64,000 nucleotides of DNA from Chitinophaga fulva (GCF_012927205.1 NZ_JABBGC010000003.1:620001-684000); one strand, 5' to 3'; shown: positions 15,788 through 25,466, counted from the first letter of the stretch. Notes: generated from the sequence alone by a model not told the origin. Numbers and translations: made by a program.

Positions 15788-17107
15788 TTAATGAACGATC
15801 AGCGCGTTGAGCGCCAGTACCCCCAGCAGGCCCATGATACCCACAATAGTTTCCATCACGGACCACGACAGGAAGGTATCTTTTATGCTGATGTTAAAGT
15901 ACTCTTTGAACATCCAGAAACCGGCATCGTTGACATGTGAAAACATCAGGCTACCGGCTCCTATTGACAGTACCATGAGGTTAGGGTCCACCTGTCCGGT
16001 GGCGATAAACGGCGCCATCATACCTGCGGCGGTGAGGCCGGCCACGGTGGCGGAACCGATGCTGGCGCGGATCACGGCGGCCATCAGCCAGCCCAGCACC
16101 AACACGGGGATATGCCAGGAGCTCATCGCCATGGCTATCTGCGCACTGACACCGCTACTAGCCAGTACTTCCTTTAAAGCACCAGATCCGGCTATAATCA
16201 GCATCACCATGGCAATGTCTTTCACCGATTCTGCGTATATGTTCATGATGTCTTTCAAAGGCTTGCGCTGCGCAATGCCCAGCGAAAAAGTGGCGATCAG
16301 CAAACAGCACAGCATCACCACCGATGCATCGCCGGCAAAAGAGAGCAAACCGTGCAACGGCGAATTCACCGGGGTGGTATGTAATAACCCGGTAGTAATA
16401 ACGAGCAACAATACGGGCAACAAGGCTGTCAGGAAGCTGTTGAGCGCTCCGGGCAAAGCCTGTGCCTGCGTTTCCTGCGCCTGGAAAAGCGGAGAAGGCG
16501 ACGCAGGTATCTTTTTCAGATAACGGGCAAACAATGGTCCCGCCACCACGATGGCCGGAACAGCTACTATCAGGCCGTATACCAGCGTCAGCCCCATATT
16601 GGCATGAAACTGTGTCACCAGCGCCACCGGCGACGGATGCGGCGGCAAAAAACCGTGGGTGACAGACAAAGCCGCCAGCGTGGGCAACCCGATATATACC
16701 GCCGGCAGCTTGTATTGGTAGACCACAGAAAATATCAAGGGAACGAGTAACACAAAGCCTACACCGTAATACAACGGAATGCCGATGATAAAACCAGCCA
16801 CCAGCAATGCCCATTGGATATAACGTGTACCGAATAAACGAATCAGCGTTTGCGCGATCTGCCGCGCTGCGCCACTTTCCGCTACCAGCTTGCCCAGCAT
16901 GGCGCCCAGAATGATGATGATCAACAGCCCTCCCATCGTATCACCGATGCCTTTCTGCATGGCGCCGGTAATGGATTGCAATGGCATACCAAGCCACCAG
17001 CCCGCCAGTGCAGACACTATCAGGAAAGCCACAAACACGTTGCATTTGGCGAGCGTTACCAATACCATCAGCAACAGGATGCATAAAACAACAATCAAAA
17101 ATGCCAT
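15788..17107 (-). CDS. GntP family gluconate-type permease
   Basis: A 439-residue membrane protein with about twelve hydrophobic segments. Family motifs include GGLLIIIILGAMLGKLVAESG in the first third, GYVLL-like LVPLIFSVVYQYKLPAVYIG, FLPPHPSPVALVTQF and near the end VNDAGFWMFKEYFNISIKDT. GntP permeases co-transport aldonic acids such as gluconate with protons into the cytoplasm. It lies 21 bp upstream of RidA and 45 bp downstream of the GH20 gene. The import of an aldonate derived from an amino sugar is an inference. Confidence 0.9.
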   Translation of the reverse strand: MAFLIVVLCILLLMVLVTLAKCNVFVAFLIVSALAGWWLGMPLQSITGAMQKGIGDTMGGLLIIIILGAMLGKLVAESGAARQIAQTLIRLFGTRYIQWALLVAGFIIGIPLYYGVGFVLLVPLIFSVVYQYKLPAVYIGLPTLAALSVTHGFLPPHPSPVALVTQFHANMGLTLVYGLIVAVPAIVVAGPLFARYLKKIPASPSPLFQAQETQAQALPGALNSFLTALLPVLLLVITTGLLHTTPVNSPLHGLLSFAGDASVVMLCCLLIATFSLGIAQRKPLKDIMNIYAESVKDIAMVMLIIAGSGALKEVLASSGVSAQIAMAMSSWHIPVLVLGWLMAAVIRASIGSATVAGLTAAGMMAPFIATGQVDPNLMVLSIGAGSLMFSHVNDAGFWMFKEYFNISIKDTFLSWSVMETIVGIMGLLGVLALNALIVH

Positions 17108-17152
17108 GCCGTATAAAAATGTAATGCTAACGTGGAATCAATACGCACAGCA

Positions 17153-19405
17153 TCAGTTAACAATAATTTCGTCTGCCAGCAGCATAGCCCTGCCCCCGGC
17201 GCCATATTCACCGGCCGGGATCACGCCCTTGCTGACGGCAGTCACTTTAATATATCGCGCCCGTACCGGTTTCACGGTTAACCGCACGGCATTAATGCCA
17301 TTTACCGGGAAACTATCAGCCACGGCTACACGCCCAAAGTTTTTACCATCGGCAGATACTTCAAACACCAATGAAACAGGCGCCCACATTTTCTGCCAGT
17401 GGTAGTTGAGCACATTAGCACCCACCTGCTTTATTTCCTGTACGCTGCCCAGGTCAATGAACGCATGCAGGTCGCGGGCGGAGAAGCCCAGCCACTGCCC
17501 GTCATTGAAACGGTGCGTACCAGCAATACCATTCACCAGCAACGAAGCGGCGGAATTGTATTTGGTATTCGACGGTTCCTGTAGTGTCACCTGCGCCCCG
17601 GTAGATTTGCACACTTCAAACGGCTGACGGAACAGCCGTCCTGCCGGCTTCCCTTTCACAAACAGTTGTGCCTGCAACACAGTACTGCGGGCAATGCGGA
17701 TACGACCGTTATACGCCGGACTACCGGCAACGGGCACACTACCATCTGTTGTATACCGGACCACCGCGCCCGGCTGATGTGCATGCAAGGTCACATACAG
17801 GCTTCCACGGGCAAGACTGTCCAACCGGTAGTTGATCTCTTTATAGGTGGTATAACGGTCACCCGTCAACGTAGCGAGCCTTTTTGTGAACTGGTTGTAA
17901 TCCTTCACGGTTGCCGGCGACCAGGCTCTTTCGGCCGTTGCCTGCAACCGGGGATAGATCATATAGTTGGCCTTTGTTTCTGTAGACAGGTATTCGCTCC
18001 AAATTCCCCCCTGGATGCCTGCGATATAAGGCAGCAACGCCGTATCACCGGCAGCGACCAGTGGCTCATAACCATATACCACTTCCAGTGGCGTATAACC
18101 AGCCGCTGCAGTCTGTTCCTCAGGATATAGTGACTGATAATGGTCAAAATACAATTCATCTTCCGGTGTCATGATCACCTGCTGCTTTTGTTTGGCAGCC
18201 ATCACCGCGCCTTCTACACCGCGCCAGCTCATCACCGTAGCACCCGGCGCCAGCCCACCTTCCAGGATCTCATCCCAACCGATAATCCGACGGCCTTTGC
18301 TGTTTACATAATTGCTGATACGACGGATGAAATAACTCTGCAAGGCATCTTCATCTTCCAGGTGTTCCGCCTTCATCCGCTGCTGACAGGCAGCACATTG
18401 TTTCCATCTCACCTTGGGACATTCGTCGCCACCAATATGGATATACGAAGAAGGGAATAAGGCGATCACTTCATCCAGCACATCCTGCAAAAACAGGAAG
18501 GTGCTGTCTTTACCGGCACAGAACACATCATCAAAGATGCCCCAGAACTGGGCGGTTTTATAAGGGCCACCAGTGCAGCCCAGTGACGGATACGCCGTCA
18601 TCGCGGCCAGCGCGTGGCCGGGCATTTCTATCTCCGGGATCACGTTGATATGCCGGGCAGCGGCATAGGCCACCACTTCTTTCACCTGCTCCTGTGTGTA
18701 GTAGCCGCCGTACTTTTTACCATCGAAACGATGCGGCAGTTCTTTTTTATGCCCGATCATGGTCTGGTCGCGCCAGGCGGCCACTTCCTGTAAACGGGGA
18801 TATTTTTTGATCTCGATGCGCCATCCCTGGTCATCGGTAAGATGCCAGTGGAAATTGTTGAACTTGTACAGCGCCAGCTGGTCGATGAAATTTTTGATAT
18901 AGTCTACCGAAAAGAAATGCCGGCCTACATCCAGGTGCATGCCGCGGTATCCAAAGCGGGGATAATCGGTGATCATCGCTCCCGGCAGTACCAGTCCCCC
19001 GCCGGCTGCTGGTTTCCACAGCTGCCGCAACGTAGCGATACCATGACCGATACCGGCTGCATCATGTGCCGTCAGCCTCACTTGCTGCGGTGTTACCTGC
19101 AACAGGTAGCCTTCCGGCTGTTTCACCGCCAGCGAGTCTATTGACAAGCTAACGGTAGCGGACATACGGCCATTTACCGGACGGTCACTAACGGCCTGCA
19201 TATACGATTTCAGCAGGGCTGCGTCCTGCTCCAGGCCGGGCATGGCCTTTATTGCCGCGTGGGCGGTAATAAAAGCGCTGTCGGCTGTCCAGGAAGCCGC
19301 TACCGGCAAAGGAATCAGGGCTGCCGGAGCGGCAACCCTTTTCCCTTGTGCGAGGAGGCATGTATGAACCGTTATGAGTACAGAAAACAGGAATACTCTT
19401 TTCAT
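17153..19405 (-). CDS. GH20 beta-N-acetylhexosaminidase, exported
   Basis: A 750-residue protein with a signal peptide (MKRVFLFSVLITVHTCLLAQ). An N-terminal hexosaminidase-like domain leads into the GH20 barrel, which begins YPRFGYRGMHLDVGRHFFSV and holds the catalytic Asp-Glu pair in HIGGDECPKVRW near residue 326. The substrate N-acetyl group itself serves as nucleophile in this family. After the barrel there is a chitobiase-like C-terminal Ig segment (VVRYTTDGSVPVAGSPAY) and a final F5/8-type carbohydrate-binding module. It follows SusD by 2 bp and supplies the glycan-cleaving step for the locus. Confidence 0.93.
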   Translation of the reverse strand: MKRVFLFSVLITVHTCLLAQGKRVAAPAALIPLPVAASWTADSAFITAHAAIKAMPGLEQDAALLKSYMQAVSDRPVNGRMSATVSLSIDSLAVKQPEGYLLQVTPQQVRLTAHDAAGIGHGIATLRQLWKPAAGGGLVLPGAMITDYPRFGYRGMHLDVGRHFFSVDYIKNFIDQLALYKFNNFHWHLTDDQGWRIEIKKYPRLQEVAAWRDQTMIGHKKELPHRFDGKKYGGYYTQEQVKEVVAYAAARHINVIPEIEMPGHALAAMTAYPSLGCTGGPYKTAQFWGIFDDVFCAGKDSTFLFLQDVLDEVIALFPSSYIHIGGDECPKVRWKQCAACQQRMKAEHLEDEDALQSYFIRRISNYVNSKGRRIIGWDEILEGGLAPGATVMSWRGVEGAVMAAKQKQQVIMTPEDELYFDHYQSLYPEEQTAAAGYTPLEVVYGYEPLVAAGDTALLPYIAGIQGGIWSEYLSTETKANYMIYPRLQATAERAWSPATVKDYNQFTKRLATLTGDRYTTYKEINYRLDSLARGSLYVTLHAHQPGAVVRYTTDGSVPVAGSPAYNGRIRIARSTVLQAQLFVKGKPAGRLFRQPFEVCKSTGAQVTLQEPSNTKYNSAASLLVNGIAGTHRFNDGQWLGFSARDLHAFIDLGSVQEIKQVGANVLNYHWQKMWAPVSLVFEVSADGKNFGRVAVADSFPVNGINAVRLTVKPVRARYIKVTAVSKGVIPAGEYGAGGRAMLLADEIIVN

Positions 19406-19407
19406 GA

Positions 19408-20955
19408 TTATTTATCCCACCACATTCTGGTTGTTAATAAATCAGGTCCTTGTCTCTTTACGGCATCGTTGTAGTTGGCCCCGTTTATACCCTGCTCTGT
19501 CTGAGAGTAAGGCAGTCTGCGCGGGATAGTGCCACCAGTCACGTTACCGGTATAGTTCACGGGCACCAGCACCGGGTATCCGGTACGACGCCAGTTAGCG
19601 TAAGCTTCCTGTTCATCGAGCAGCAGCGCTACCCAGAACTGCGTATGGATCTGCTCCATCTGCGCGTCGAAAGAACCACCAGGATTCAGGGCATTGTCTG
19701 CCACATACTGGCTGATACGTTCCGGCGCGATGGTACCGGCAGCACCAAACAGGCTCCAGTTGCGCAAGGCAGCGGTCACACCATTGGCATACAGCTGTAC
19801 TTTATCACCGGAGCTCCAGCCACGCAATGCCACTTCACTGAGCAGCAGGTTCATCTCTGCGTTGGTCATCACCAGCAGCGGTGAAGCGTAGTTCAGGATA
19901 GTAGCCGGGTTAGGCTCTGAATAGGAAGCCGGGTTAGCGGGTTTCACATCAGTACCGTTGGCCATACCTTTCTGTAAAGCGGCGGTAGTATCCGGGCTGC
20001 CGTTGGTCCATACCACGGACACTACACCCAGCCGCGGATCATTATGGTTTTTCAGAAAATCAATAAACGTTTTGCTGAATTTGCCCCATTCCTGGTTGCT
20101 GGCGCCTTTGGAGGTAGGTACATAGTCCTGGTTCACCAGTTCAAAAGCAATAGGATTGTTGTTATAAGTCTGCGGACCGTTGGAATATCTTACTACTGCG
20201 TTATCTGCCGCGTCGGTGATCACACCGCCGGCTACCGCTTTCTGGGCCCAGTCTTTTGCGATCACTTTAGTGCTGGTGGCGCGGGTAGTACGCATAGCCA
20301 GTCGCAGCATCAGGGAGTAACCGAATTTTTTCCATTGGGCGATGTTGCCTTTATAGATCAGGTCTGCATTGCCAAACGTAGCTTTGGAAGCATCGAATGA
20401 CTTGATCGCATCTTCTGTTTCTTTCAGCAGACCAGCATAAATATCTTCCTGCGGATCGTATTTAGGCTGGAACAGATTGGATTTACCGCGGGTAGCTTCG
20501 CTGTAGGGCACATCTCCGTACAGGTCAGTGATACGCTGCATGAGCAGCACTTTCCAGAGGCGGGCTACGGCGAGCTTGTTTACATTTTCCGGCGCCTGCG
20601 CTGCTTCGATGATCTCAGCCAGCGTAGTCATGGTATTCGTATAGATGTTCCGGTAGTAGAAGCTCTGATAGAAATCGTTTACAGAATATTTATCACCGGC
20701 GCCGGAACCGGCCATTTCTTTTGCGATGGCATAGTGCTGGATATACGTGCCGCTATGCAGGTAAGACGTGAAGAAATAAGCGCGGTCCAATGGCAGGTTA
20801 CCTTTCAGCAGGCTTTGCGTGAACAGCAAATCAATATTTGGTTTTTCGGAAGCATTCGGGTTGACGTTGAGCGCTTCAAAATCTTTATCACAGGAAGCAA
20901 GCCCCAATACCGCTCCTAAGAGCAAAATGAATTTATATCTGGCAATACGTTGCAT
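19408..20955 (-). CDS. SusD/RagB family nutrient-binding lipoprotein
   Basis: A 515-residue lipoprotein: hydrophobic N-terminus with lipobox LASC (Cys at residue 22), then the SusD-like start DKDFEALNVNPNASEKPN. Internal TPR-like helices and PYSEATRG and WALLLDEQEAYANWRRTGYP are typical of the SusD_2 group. SusD proteins sit on the outer membrane and lid the SusC channel, catching oligosaccharides or peptides. It is 24 bp from SusC and 2 bp from the GH20 gene. Confidence 0.92.
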   Translation of the reverse strand: MQRIARYKFILLLGAVLGLASCDKDFEALNVNPNASEKPNIDLLFTQSLLKGNLPLDRAYFFTSYLHSGTYIQHYAIAKEMAGSGAGDKYSVNDFYQSFYYRNIYTNTMTTLAEIIEAAQAPENVNKLAVARLWKVLLMQRITDLYGDVPYSEATRGKSNLFQPKYDPQEDIYAGLLKETEDAIKSFDASKATFGNADLIYKGNIAQWKKFGYSLMLRLAMRTTRATSTKVIAKDWAQKAVAGGVITDAADNAVVRYSNGPQTYNNNPIAFELVNQDYVPTSKGASNQEWGKFSKTFIDFLKNHNDPRLGVVSVVWTNGSPDTTAALQKGMANGTDVKPANPASYSEPNPATILNYASPLLVMTNAEMNLLLSEVALRGWSSGDKVQLYANGVTAALRNWSLFGAAGTIAPERISQYVADNALNPGGSFDAQMEQIHTQFWVALLLDEQEAYANWRRTGYPVLVPVNYTGNVTGGTIPRRLPYSQTEQGINGANYNDAVKRQGPDLLTTRMWWDK

Positions 20956-20979
20956 GAGCTGATCAATTTTAAGAATGAA

Positions 20980-23900
20980 CTAAAGTTTTACCTGAAGGTT
21001 TACGCCATAGCTCCGGGTACGGGGCACGCCGAACATTTCAAAACCTTGTGCATTGGAGTTGCTGAAGGTTGATTCCGGATCGATATTGGGCGCATTCTTA
21101 TACAGGATAAACAGGTTCCTCGCTACGAAAGAAACGGTAGCGCCCTGCAGTTTGGCAAAGGCAAACACTTTCGCGGGAATGTTGTAGCTGAGTACCACCT
21201 GACGCAGTTTGATAAAGCTGGCGTCATATACAAATTTCTCAGAGAGATTTTTGTAGTTGTCGTAGTACGCTTGCAGACCGGTAGCGTAGGTAAATGTTTT
21301 GGTAAACGGTTTGCCGTCCTGGTCCACGCCGGTAACGGTGAGACCGTCTTCCCTGCCGGGCAGGGTGATCTTGTTCAGACCGAAGCGGGTAGCATACAGG
21401 TTGGTAGCGGAATATACGTGGCCACCGAATTTACCGTCGATCAGGAAGCTCAGGTTAAAACGTTTGTAGGTAAAGTTGTTGGTGATACCCGCGGAGAACG
21501 GAGATACGCCGGTGCCGAGGTCGGTCAGGCCGGTACGCATTTCATAGCCGGTTGCTTTGTCGTATACCGTATTACCGCTGGCGTCTTTCAGCACTTTAAA
21601 GCCTTTGATGGTGCTATAAGATTTTCCGATTTCCGCAAAAATATAGGCGTAGCTGTTAACGCTCACGTCCAGTTGCAGGCTGCTGATGCCTTCCGTCAGT
21701 TTCAACACTTCGTTTTTGTTATACGCCATGTTGTAGCTGATGTCCCAGGAGAAGTTCTTCTGTTTGATGGGCACGCCGGTCAGCAATACTTCCACACCTT
21801 TGTTGCTCATTTCGCCTACGTTGAGGATAGCGAAGTTATACCCTGATGCCGGGGAGATGGCGGCCTGCATGATATCGTTGGTTGTTTTGCGGCTATACAC
21901 CGTGATGTCGGCAGACAGGCGGTTGTTGAGCATACGCGCTTCGATACCGGCTTCAAAAGTAGTGGAGAGCAGTGGCTTCAGGTTCGGGTTGGGCGCTTGC
22001 AGCAAACCAGAGCCGCTACCCTGAGAGGTAGTCTGGGTAGGTGTTTGCAGCGGTTGACCGAGGTGGCCGCCACCGGAAAGCACGGAGTAGGTCTGACGCA
22101 GGATATAAGGCTGTGGCGTAGCACCGCCTACCTGTGCCCATGACGTACGTACTTTGGCGTAGTTGATCCAGGAAGGCATTTTCACTGCTTCAGACAGCAG
22201 GAAGCTGGCGCCTACGGAAGGATAAAAGATGTTGTTGTTTTGTGGCGACAAAGTTGAGAACCAGTCATTGCGGCCGGTAGCGGTCAGGAACAACATGTCT
22301 TTGAATGACAAATCCACGGAGCCGAACAGGGAGTTAGTGGCCTGCCGTTGGTTCACGTTGGTGGTGTTGAGGCTTACCACGTTGGACGGGTCATAGAAAC
22401 CGGGTGCGAAGAAATCGGTACCGTTCAGGTTTGTTCCGTCTGAGATGGATTTACGCCTGTTACCACCAGCCATGGCAGTGATGGCGAGATCGCGGCTCAG
22501 TTTACCCTGATAGTTGATGGTCAGCTCACCATTAGTTTCAGTGGCGATGGTATTGTACTGCTGATAGAGGCCTTTCGGAGCGAAAAGCGTACCAGTAGGT
22601 ACAATACCGGTGTAGTTGATGTTCAGATAATCATGGCTTACACGACCACGCACGAAGAGGTTGTCCAGCAGGTTGTATTTGATGCTGGCATTACCGATAA
22701 AGCGTTTGCGGTCATCGTTGTTACGAAAGCGGTTAGCTACAAAGTAGGGGTTGGAAGCGAAACCGGAAGGGTTCCATTCCACTTCTTTGTCGTTGGCATC
22801 ATATCCCGGATCGAGGTTACGGATGTCTACCGTGTTGGCGATCATGTAGGTACCCCAGTTAACGTTGCCGGGCGCGTCGGAGACGCTGCTTCTGTTTTTG
22901 GCCTTTTCCACGTTGTACTGTGCGTAAGCTTCAATAGAGAGGCGTTTGCCCAGGTTGGAGAAAATGCTGACAGAGCCGATTTTTTTATTGAGCGTCTGAC
23001 TGGGTACCAGGCTGCGGTTGTTCATATCGGAGAGGGATACACGATATTTAGTGTTTTCGTTGCCGCCGGAGAACGCCAGGGTGTTGGTGAAGGTGTTACC
23101 TGTGTTATAGAAATTTTTGATGTTGTTTTTCTGGGCCACGTAAGGGCGTTCCACCCCATCGAACTGGATCACGTTGCTGCCATCGATTTTCGGTCCCCAG
23201 GAGAGGCGGCCTGCCGCGATAGCTTCCGCTTTGGTGGTAGGTTTTTTGCCTTTCTCACCGGCGCCGTACTCATATTGCCAGTCAGGAATAATGGACGGTG
23301 TTTCCAGGGTGTAGGTCGTGTTATAGTCTACGCCGATACCTTTCTGTGCCACACCTTTTTTGGTAGTGATGAGGATAACGCCGTTGGAAGCGCGGGCGCC
23401 GTAGAGGGCAGCAGCCGGACCGCCTTTGAGCACGGTGATGGATTCGATATCGTCAGGGTTGATGCCTGCGATACCATCGCCGCGGTCATAGTTGAGACCA
23501 TTGGAAGCCCCGCTGATGACGGTGCTTTGCGTGGTATTGTCGATGGGCATGCCGTTCACCACGTACAGTGGTTGGTTGTCACCGTTGAGGGAGCCGTTGC
23601 CACGGATGATCACGCGGCTGGAGCCACCGGGGCCGCTGGCGAGGCTGGAAGCATTCACGCCGGCGATTTTACCGGTGAGTGCGTCTGCCACGTTGATTTC
23701 GCGGGCCTGGGTGAATTCACTGCCTTTTACTTCAGTGACGGCGTACGCCAGTGCTTTTTTCTCTTTTTTGATACCCAGTGCGGTGACCACCAGTTCACCT
23801 AGTGCTTTGGTATTAGTTGCCAGTTGGATGTTGATGTTAGACTGTCCCCTGGAGACTTTTACCTCTTTACGGTCATAGCCCACGAAGGTGACAGCGAGGG

Positions 23901-24147
23901 TGATTTCACCGGTAACGGAAGAAGGTATTTTAATAGAGAACTGACCGGCTTCGTTGGTCAGGGCGCCGATGCCTTTAGCGCCGACGAGCGACACGGAGGC
24001 GCCGATGATTTTTTGTCCGTCGCCTGCACTGGTGACGGTTCCTGATACCAGATCGGACTGGGCATAGCTACAGACAGAAAATAACAGGCCCAGGAGTGGC
24101 AGGAATATCTTCGGAAAGTTGGCCACTGTTATGATATGTTTCATCAT
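20980..24147 (-). CDS. SusC/RagA family TonB-linked outer membrane transporter
   Basis: A 1055-residue protein with a signal peptide ending in SYAQ, a carboxypeptidase-regulatory-like domain (VSGTVTSAGDGQKIIGASVS), the SusC plug (LGIKKEKKALAYAVTEVKGS, then NPDDIESITVLKGGPAAALY and GARASNGVILITTKKG) and a long beta-barrel ending in NLQVKL. It imports ligands handed over by SusD using TonB energy. First gene of a seven-gene operon running to 13128. Upstream repeats of TGCAAA/TTTGCA may be the operator of the divergent DeoR gene. Confidence 0.95.
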   Translation of the reverse strand: MMKHIITVANFPKIFLPLLGLLFSVCSYAQSDLVSGTVTSAGDGQKIIGASVSLVGAKGIGALTNEAGQFSIKIPSSVTGEITLAVTFVGYDRKEVKVSRGQSNINIQLATNTKALGELVVTALGIKKEKKALAYAVTEVKGSEFTQAREINVADALTGKIAGVNASSLASGPGGSSRVIIRGNGSLNGDNQPLYVVNGMPIDNTTQSTVISGASNGLNYDRGDGIAGINPDDIESITVLKGGPAAALYGARASNGVILITTKKGVAQKGIGVDYNTTYTLETPSIIPDWQYEYGAGEKGKKPTTKAEAIAAGRLSWGPKIDGSNVIQFDGVERPYVAQKNNIKNFYNTGNTFTNTLAFSGGNENTKYRVSLSDMNNRSLVPSQTLNKKIGSVSIFSNLGKRLSIEAYAQYNVEKAKNRSSVSDAPGNVNWGTYMIANTVDIRNLDPGYDANDKEVEWNPSGFASNPYFVANRFRNNDDRKRFIGNASIKYNLLDNLFVRGRVSHDYLNINYTGIVPTGTLFAPKGLYQQYNTIATETNGELTINYQGKLSRDLAITAMAGGNRRKSISDGTNLNGTDFFAPGFYDPSNVVSLNTTNVNQRQATNSLFGSVDLSFKDMLFLTATGRNDWFSTLSPQNNNIFYPSVGASFLLSEAVKMPSWINYAKVRTSWAQVGGATPQPYILRQTYSVLSGGGHLGQPLQTPTQTTSQGSGSGLLQAPNPNLKPLLSTTFEAGIEARMLNNRLSADITVYSRKTTNDIMQAAISPASGYNFAILNVGEMSNKGVEVLLTGVPIKQKNFSWDISYNMAYNKNEVLKLTEGISSLQLDVSVNSYAYIFAEIGKSYSTIKGFKVLKDASGNTVYDKATGYEMRTGLTDLGTGVSPFSAGITNNFTYKRFNLSFLIDGKFGGHVYSATNLYATRFGLNKITLPGREDGLTVTGVDQDGKPFTKTFTYATGLQAYYDNYKNLSEKFVYDASFIKLRQVVLSYNIPAKVFAFAKLQGATVSFVARNLFILYKNAPNIDPESTFSNSNAQGFEMFGVPRTRSYGVNLQVKL

Positions 24148-24220
24148 GTGGTTTGGTTGATAGTTAGTTCTTCAAATAATGCGGAAATTACAGGGATAAA
24201 AATAGGGATTCTTGCGAAAA

Positions 24221-24260
24221 CTGCAAATTATTTGCAATGATTTTGCAGTAAACCTGCAAA
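24221..24260. promoter_or_regulatory. Candidate operator with TGCAAA/TTTGCA repeats
   Basis: Four copies in 40 bp: CTGCAAA, TTTGCAA, TTTTGCAG and CTGCAAAA, forming nested inverted repeats. DeoR-family proteins often bind several such repeats. Assignment to the adjacent regulator is inferred. Confidence 0.45.
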
Positions 24261-24325
24261 AAACAATGGTAACAATAAGCTAATATCAATACAATTGATT
24301 AATTATCAACAATATAATCATTTAC

Positions 24326-24366
24326 AAAAAGTGCAGAAAAATTATTTATCTTCCAAAAGTGCAAAA
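24326..24366. promoter_or_regulatory. Direct repeat AAAAGTGCA, two copies
   Basis: AAAAAGTGCAGAAAA and AAAAGTGCAAAA lie about 28 bp apart just upstream of the DeoR -7 box and share the GTGCA core with the distal repeats; this could allow autoregulation. Confidence 0.4.
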
Positions 24367-24381
24367 TTCTGCTGGTTCTGC

Positions 24382-24389
24382 TATTTTTG
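24382..24389 (+). promoter_or_regulatory. -7 promoter box of DeoR gene
   Basis: TATTTTTG, a perfect TAnnTTTG match. It implies transcription from about 24395, so readings that start at a TTG at 24387 are not used. Confidence 0.6.
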
Positions 24390-24488
24390 TCTCAGACCCA
24401 TGTTATGGCCATGCGAAAAAGGAGCGGTGCGTTTTTTGCATATGCCCGTTTTTTTGTCTATCATCACCCTTTGAATTTATCAGATGCT

Positions 24489-25274
24489 ATGGATAGTATG
24501 AACACACAGGACCAGATACCCCCGGTTTCCCTCACGAAAAAGTCCAGGAAACAGCTTATCATTCAGCAGGTAAACATCCATACCCGTATTACTTACAGCG
24601 AACTGGTAAGCCTGATCAATGTTTCTGAAGACACCATCCGCCGGGATGTGAACGAGCTGGCGGAAGACGGGGAAGTCGTGAAGATCAAGGGAGGCGCCAT
24701 GTCCATTGCCTATCATTATGGCCACGAGTCGGAGACCTATGCGCAGACCAACAAACTGGTCATTGCCGAAAAAGCGCTGCAACTGCTGCGCGATGACATG
24801 ATCGTGCTCATCGGCGGCGGCACTACCATCCGCGAGTTCATTAAAAAGATACCACCCACGCTGCGGGCCACGTTTATTACGGTCAATGTATTGTCTGCCG
24901 TGGAACTGCTGGACAAGCCCATGATCAAAACCATCGTGATCGGTGGCCAAATCTCTGCCTACAGCCAGATGACCGTCAGCGGTGAAGTGTTTGAATACCT
25001 GTCCAATATCAAGGCCGATCTGTGTATCATCGGCACCAATGCCATTGACCCGGTCAATGGCCTCACCGACGCCGACTGGGAAACCATCCAGGTGAAGAAA
25101 GCCATGATCAAAGCTGCCGATAAAGTAGCCATCCTGGCCATATCAGAAAAACTCAACAGCTCCATGAAAATGAAGATCGCCGATCTGCAGGACATACATT
25201 ACCTCATCACCGAACTGCCCGCCGGCAGCGAAGCCCTCCAGGGGTATAAAGCCAAAAATCTGGAGATATTATAA
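24489..25274 (+). CDS. DeoR/GlpR family transcriptional regulator
   Basis: A 261-residue protein from the ATG at 24489; ATGs at 24405 and 24411 upstream and 24498 downstream are also in frame. The N-terminal DeoR helix-turn-helix is clear (RKQLIIQQVNIHTRITYSEL, then SEDTIRRDVNELAEDGEVVK and IKGGAMS). The C-terminal sugar-phosphate sensor fold shows DDMIVLIGGGTTIREFIKK and the later ADLCIIGTNAID. It is divergent from the SusC operon and is its likely repressor, with a phosphorylated sugar acid as a plausible inducer. Confidence 0.88.
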   Translation: MDSMNTQDQIPPVSLTKKSRKQLIIQQVNIHTRITYSELVSLINVSEDTIRRDVNELAEDGEVVKIKGGAMSIAYHYGHESETYAQTNKLVIAEKALQLLRDDMIVLIGGGTTIREFIKKIPPTLRATFITVNVLSAVELLDKPMIKTIVIGGQISAYSQMTVSGEVFEYLSNIKADLCIIGTNAIDPVNGLTDADWETIQVKKAMIKAADKVAILAISEKLNSSMKMKIADLQDIHYLITELPAGSEALQGYKAKNLEIL

Positions 25275-25290
25275 ACGGCTGCGCATTTCT

Positions 25291-25317
25291 GTCCCAGGGC
25301 TGAAGCCCTGGGCTACG
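25291..25317 (+). repeat. REP-like palindrome, copy 1
   Basis: CCCAGGGCTGAAGCCCTGGG with flanking GT and CTACG, 17 nt after the DeoR gene stop. It matches the reverse complement of copy 2 over about 26 of 27 bases. Such hairpins resemble REP elements mobilised by TnpA-REP; it may also stop DeoR transcription. Confidence 0.7.
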
Positions 25318-25434
25318 TTGTTGTTCAATTTCCTTCGAAGGTAAATGCTATCATTTAGGCGGATTACCATCGCAGGTTAAAGTCATGTTGGTTCCTGTTG
25401 ACGTTGACATTATTCAATTTTAATTCCCTCGTGT

Positions 25435-25442
25435 TAGTTTTG
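25435..25442 (+). promoter_or_regulatory. -7 promoter box between REP copies
   Basis: TAGTTTTG matches TAnnTTTG exactly, 24 nt before the ATG of an 18-codon ORF. There is no TTTG at the normal -33 distance. Confidence 0.35.
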
Positions 25443-25466
25443 CACATAACAAATTGCCGCTACAAC

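Larger units (their letters stand above)
24148..24488. other. Divergent control region between SusC operon and DeoR gene
   Basis: No gene. The SusC-proximal half holds closely spaced TGCAAA/TTTGCA/TGCAG motifs and the DeoR-proximal half two AAAAGTGCA repeats next to the DeoR -7 box. Confidence 0.6.

Noticed and set aside
22633..23802. Plus-strand ORF of 389 codons
   Set aside because: Antisense shadow of the SusC barrel region; composition is typical for a complementary frame (Val/Gly/Phe rich) and it has no promoter or motif.
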